64,000 nt of DNA from JAQWRV01 sp045564915 (GTDB taxonomy: Bacteria; Pseudomonadota; Alphaproteobacteria; Rhodospirillales; Rhodospirillaceae): contig JBJLGL010000004.1 in assembly GCA_045564915.1 (NCBI GenBank), forward strand, positions 186,001-250,000, read 5' to 3'. Both the position numbers and the translations under genes were made by a program. Positions 61,497-64,000 of this stretch are shown piece by piece. Each line of letters begins with the position of its first letter. Within the stretch, counting starts at the first letter, position 1. The notes under the pieces were generated by a model that did no database searches, was not told the origin of the DNA, and saw only the letters and a program-made list of their open reading frames with translations.

Positions 61497-63260
61497 TCAA
61501 AATGTGGCGCCTAGCCTTTCTTCAAAGGCTTTCCACAGTGCATCTCCAATGTGGTGCCCTATAGAATCCGACTGCCCTAGTCCAGCGCGAGTAGCCACCT
61601 CTTTCACCGCTTGGGACATCTCAGTTCGTAAGGCTTCATCTTGTAGGAGACGGACAACGACAGAGATGTAGTCCTCGCGTGACTCGGTGACCAGTACATC
61701 AAGGCCAATCTCTTTTAAAATCGCGGAGCTTTGTCGGCAACGCGCTGTTGTGCCCTCTAGTACGACGGGTGGGCACCCACATAGAAGGGGTTCGACAATT
61801 GAGACTGCACCCGAGTAGGGAAAGCTATCCAAGTAAACGTCAGACAATCTTAGCAAACCGAGAATGGGTATACGTGAGGTTTGGGCCTCCAAAACGTGGA
61901 GGCGGGATGGCTCCACGTCGGCTGCAGCAAAGCAAGAACGTACATACGTCAAGAAGCTCGTCCTTTGCGGATATTTTGTAGCCCAGTTTGGGTTAAATGG
62001 ATAAAGCACAAAATGTGCGTCTGGCAGGGCGCTGGCAATGTCTACCCAGGTTTCAATAAGGTCTGGGCCTATCTTAAAAATATTGGCACCGGAAACTAGA
62101 ATTGGTGCTGTCTCGGGAATTTCGAGTTCGTGGCGCTGGATGTCCTGTCCCTGGGGAAGCCCATCAACAAATAGGTAGTGATTGGAAGATCCCTCTATAA
62201 GAATTAGATCCTCCACATATTCTTCTTGGGCACTCGGTCCTTCGTTTAGTGAGCCATTGATATAGATGTCAACCGTATCAAAGCCAGTTGTTAATGGCGA
62301 TGTGTGCATGGAAACTTGCAGTCGAGCTAGGCGCTGAGCCATTAACAAAGTCCATGGAAAAGTTGAAATATTCGTGATATTGGCCGCGCCGATGAGAATA
62401 TCGAGATTCTCATGGATAACCATTTGTGCAGATCCCGCTGTATCGCCTACTGGAAGTGGAATAAGGGCGTCAACAATGTCAGCGACGCCCCTACTTACAC
62501 TATCTATAGCAGTATCTGGCACGAAAGCAGTGATGTGAAAGCGTTCTCTGTTGATGCCTGATATATGCCCTCTGATTGCGGCCATTTCACTTTGAGCCCC
62601 TGGACTAAGAATCCCGAGTCTTAATTGATCTGGCATCTCATCAGGCCATACCGGTACGATATCTTGTGCTATCCCTGAAATATCTAGATGCAGGCGTATC
62701 AAGTCGGCGCGCATGGTGGCAATCTCTTTTATGTTTACATCCTCCCCGTACACAGGGGTGAGTGAGAACCCATCAAGAAAGCCATTCAGAATAGCGTCCC
62801 GAAAATCAAACTCATCGCTCGTCCGTGCTGTTTTATGTATTTCTTGCATGGAAGTGGTGAGGTGAATAAGTGCCTGTTTACGGTCCTCTTTATTTTCAAA
62901 GAATTGAGGTAGCCCAAGTAGGGCGCGAACCATGGTAGCGGTAATCTCTGTAGGTACATCCTCTAGGTCGAAGGCACGATCAATACGGTATGAAAAGGAA
63001 AAAAGGCTGAGAGCAAGAAAGGCGCAAGCTTTACGGACTGGATCATGCTCAACTGTCAACATTCGGTGACAACGTTCGGCAACTGCTTGGTCGATTTTTG
63101 TCATCGGTAGATGACGTAACCCACAATTATATACAGTCGCGAGAGCATCACCCAAAGTAGCATTTGACAAGGCCGCAATCTTTTCGAGTCTTGCATCTAA
63201 GCAGATCTCAGCAAGCTCACAGCGGAGATCGCGTAATTTACTCTCTGTTTCAGCGTCCAT
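61497..63260 (-). CDS. GT41-type glycosyltransferase (O-GlcNAc transferase/SPINDLY-like)
   Basis: 587 aa from the ATG at 63260 (a TTG at 63284 is possible). The C-terminal catalytic part has LRLGILSPGAQ, LDILIGAANITNIST, ILVSGANIFKIGPDLIETWV and YLDSFPYSGAVSIVEPLLCG, then RQSSAILKEIGLDVLV: the GT41 UDP-sugar site with D-x-FPY-x-G. The N-terminal part is helical but not clear TPR. It overlaps the Kdo transferase stop by about 11 bases. It probably modifies a protein or lipopolysaccharide part; the substrate is unknown. Confidence 0.8.
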   Translation of the reverse strand: MDAETESKLRDLRCELAEICLDARLEKIAALSNATLGDALATVYNCGLRHLPMTKIDQAVAERCHRMLTVEHDPVRKACAFLALSLFSFSYRIDRAFDLEDVPTEITATMVRALLGLPQFFENKEDRKQALIHLTTSMQEIHKTARTSDEFDFRDAILNGFLDGFSLTPVYGEDVNIKEIATMRADLIRLHLDISGIAQDIVPVWPDEMPDQLRLGILSPGAQSEMAAIRGHISGINRERFHITAFVPDTAIDSVSRGVADIVDALIPLPVGDTAGSAQMVIHENLDILIGAANITNISTFPWTLLMAQRLARLQVSMHTSPLTTGFDTVDIYINGSLNEGPSAQEEYVEDLILIEGSSNHYLFVDGLPQGQDIQRHELEIPETAPILVSGANIFKIGPDLIETWVDIASALPDAHFVLYPFNPNWATKYPQRTSFLTYVRSCFAAADVEPSRLHVLEAQTSRIPILGLLRLSDVYLDSFPYSGAVSIVEPLLCGCPPVVLEGTTARCRQSSAILKEIGLDVLVTESREDYISVVVRLLQDEALRTEMSQAVKEVATRAGLGQSDSIGHHIGDALWKAFEERLGATF

Positions 63261-64000
63261 ACCGATCCATCGATTTATTATCAAGCCCGTTCGTTAGGTC
63301 TATCAAAGCATTAAAAGTTTGATCGATACTCTCAGAACCGCTTTCAGCAATTGTGGCTGCCGTTTTACTCAGAGCATTGCGACGAACATCATCGCTCATC
63401 AGCATCTTCACGGAATGAGCTAATGTATGGCAATCACTCACTTGCTCAGCCATTCCAGATTCCAGCATGGCCTCTGCCAAGTCCTGGAAGTTTTCCATAT
63501 GTATTCCAAATAGTATGGCACATCCGAAGTGTGCTGGCTCTATCGGGTTTTGGCCACCTGATGCCGCAAGGCTCTTGCCAATGAACACGATGGGGGCAAG
63601 TGAATAGAACAGACCGAGTTCCCCAAGGGTATCAGCTATGTAAATTTCTGTCGTTGGATCTATAGGTGCATCCAGGCTGCGTTGTGACACATTCAACCCT
63701 GCCATACGGATACTTTCGACAATTTTATCTCCGCGTTCGGGATGTCGCGGCACGATAATAGTCACAAGGTCGGGAATATCTCTGGCCACTACCTTATGGA
63801 CGTCTATCGCGATTTCTTCCTCGCCTAGATGCGTGCTGGCGGCCAACCAGACGGGGCGATCATTTAGTTCTCTTTTCAAGCCCATCAATAACTTAGGATC
63901 AACGGGAAGAGGTGTAGCGGTCAGTTTTAGATTGGGAGCTACTTGGACATGTTTGGTTCCAAAGTGCTTGAATGCTGCTGCAAAGTCATTTGTTTGAGCT
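63250..64000 (-). CDS. waaA: 3-deoxy-D-manno-octulosonic-acid (Kdo) transferase, C-terminal part
   Basis: The gene runs off the right edge, so the N-terminus is missing; an apparent TTG start near 63888 is internal, since the frame stays open to 64000. The visible part has VAPNLKLTATPLPVDP, RPVWLAASTHLGEEEI, IIVPRHPERGDKI, YIADTLGELGLFY and GQNPIEPAHFGCAI, the WaaA C-terminal donor-domain set. It adds Kdo to lipid A in the inner membrane. This is core LPS synthesis and marks a Gram-negative cell. Confidence 0.92.
   Translation of the reverse strand, partial: AQTNDFAAAFKHFGTKHVQVAPNLKLTATPLPVDPKLLMGLKRELNDRPVWLAASTHLGEEEIAIDVHKVVARDIPDLVTIIVPRHPERGDKIVESIRMAGLNVSQRSLDAPIDPTTEIYIADTLGELGLFYSLAPIVFIGKSLAASGGQNPIEPAHFGCAILFGIHMENFQDLAEAMLESGMAEQVSDCHTLAHSVKMLMSDDVRRNALSKTAATIAESGSESIDQTFNALIDLTNGLDNKSMDRYGR

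Overview
The window looks like the chromosome of a motile Gram-negative alphaproteobacterium, probably a free-living marine-type lineage near Rhodospirillales. The support is an FlbD-type flagellar regulator, the flhA-flhF-flhG and fliF-fliG-fliH-fliN-motA-flbD gene orders, a Nudix-derived NAD regulator (nadQ type) next to nadA and nadC, and a Kdo transferase (LPS) at the right edge. Base composition is near 50% GC and genes are densely packed on both strands. I saw no rRNA, tRNA, CRISPR array, transposase or prophage gene.

Left part (1-26000): a metabolic and transport mosaic. In order it holds a small zinc-ribbon protein, an MDR oxidoreductase, an exported cupin, a small protein/methyltransferase pair, a ZIP metal transporter, a DsbA-like protein, an exported VOC protein and a Nudix hydrolase. 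Two tandem DUF1838 genes follow, then an old-yellow-enzyme/FAD reductase, a Tat-type amidohydrolase with an EmrAB-type efflux pair, a second methyltransferase/small-protein pair with a GPH symporter, and an operon of a third DUF1838 protein, a secreted beta-rich protein and a di-haem oxidoreductase. IlvD and a DUF454 protein close this part. Substrates are unknown.

Middle and right (26000-57200): three flagellar blocks, all on the minus strand. Block 1 is flhA-flhF-flhG-fliK-like (26146-32635). Block 2 is fliF-fliG-fliH-fliN-motA-flbD (38429-44853). Block 3 is flagellin-like gene, fliK, flgD, flgE (50479-57146). Metabolic genes lie between them: CopD-like protein, MHS transporter, TRAP binding protein, MmgE/PrpD and cupin at 33074-38329, and nadQ-nadA-nadC plus a third small-protein/methyltransferase pair at 45051-49897. 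A palindrome of the form GG(C/T)AA-N3-TTGCC lies upstream of each flagellar block, and a clear sigma-54 promoter precedes fliK. Together with flbD this suggests a FlbD/sigma-54 circuit. nadA carries an apparent one-base deletion and nadB is not next to it.

Right edge (57200-64000): two TPR-glycosyltransferases of FlmG-like architecture beside the flagellin-like gene, an unrecognised protein, a GT41 (O-GlcNAc-transferase-like) glycosyltransferase and the C-terminal part of Kdo transferase.

The best candidate for an undescribed system is the methyltransferase plus small coiled-coil protein pair. It occurs three times here in different gene orders, in a region that also has three exported DUF1838 proteins.
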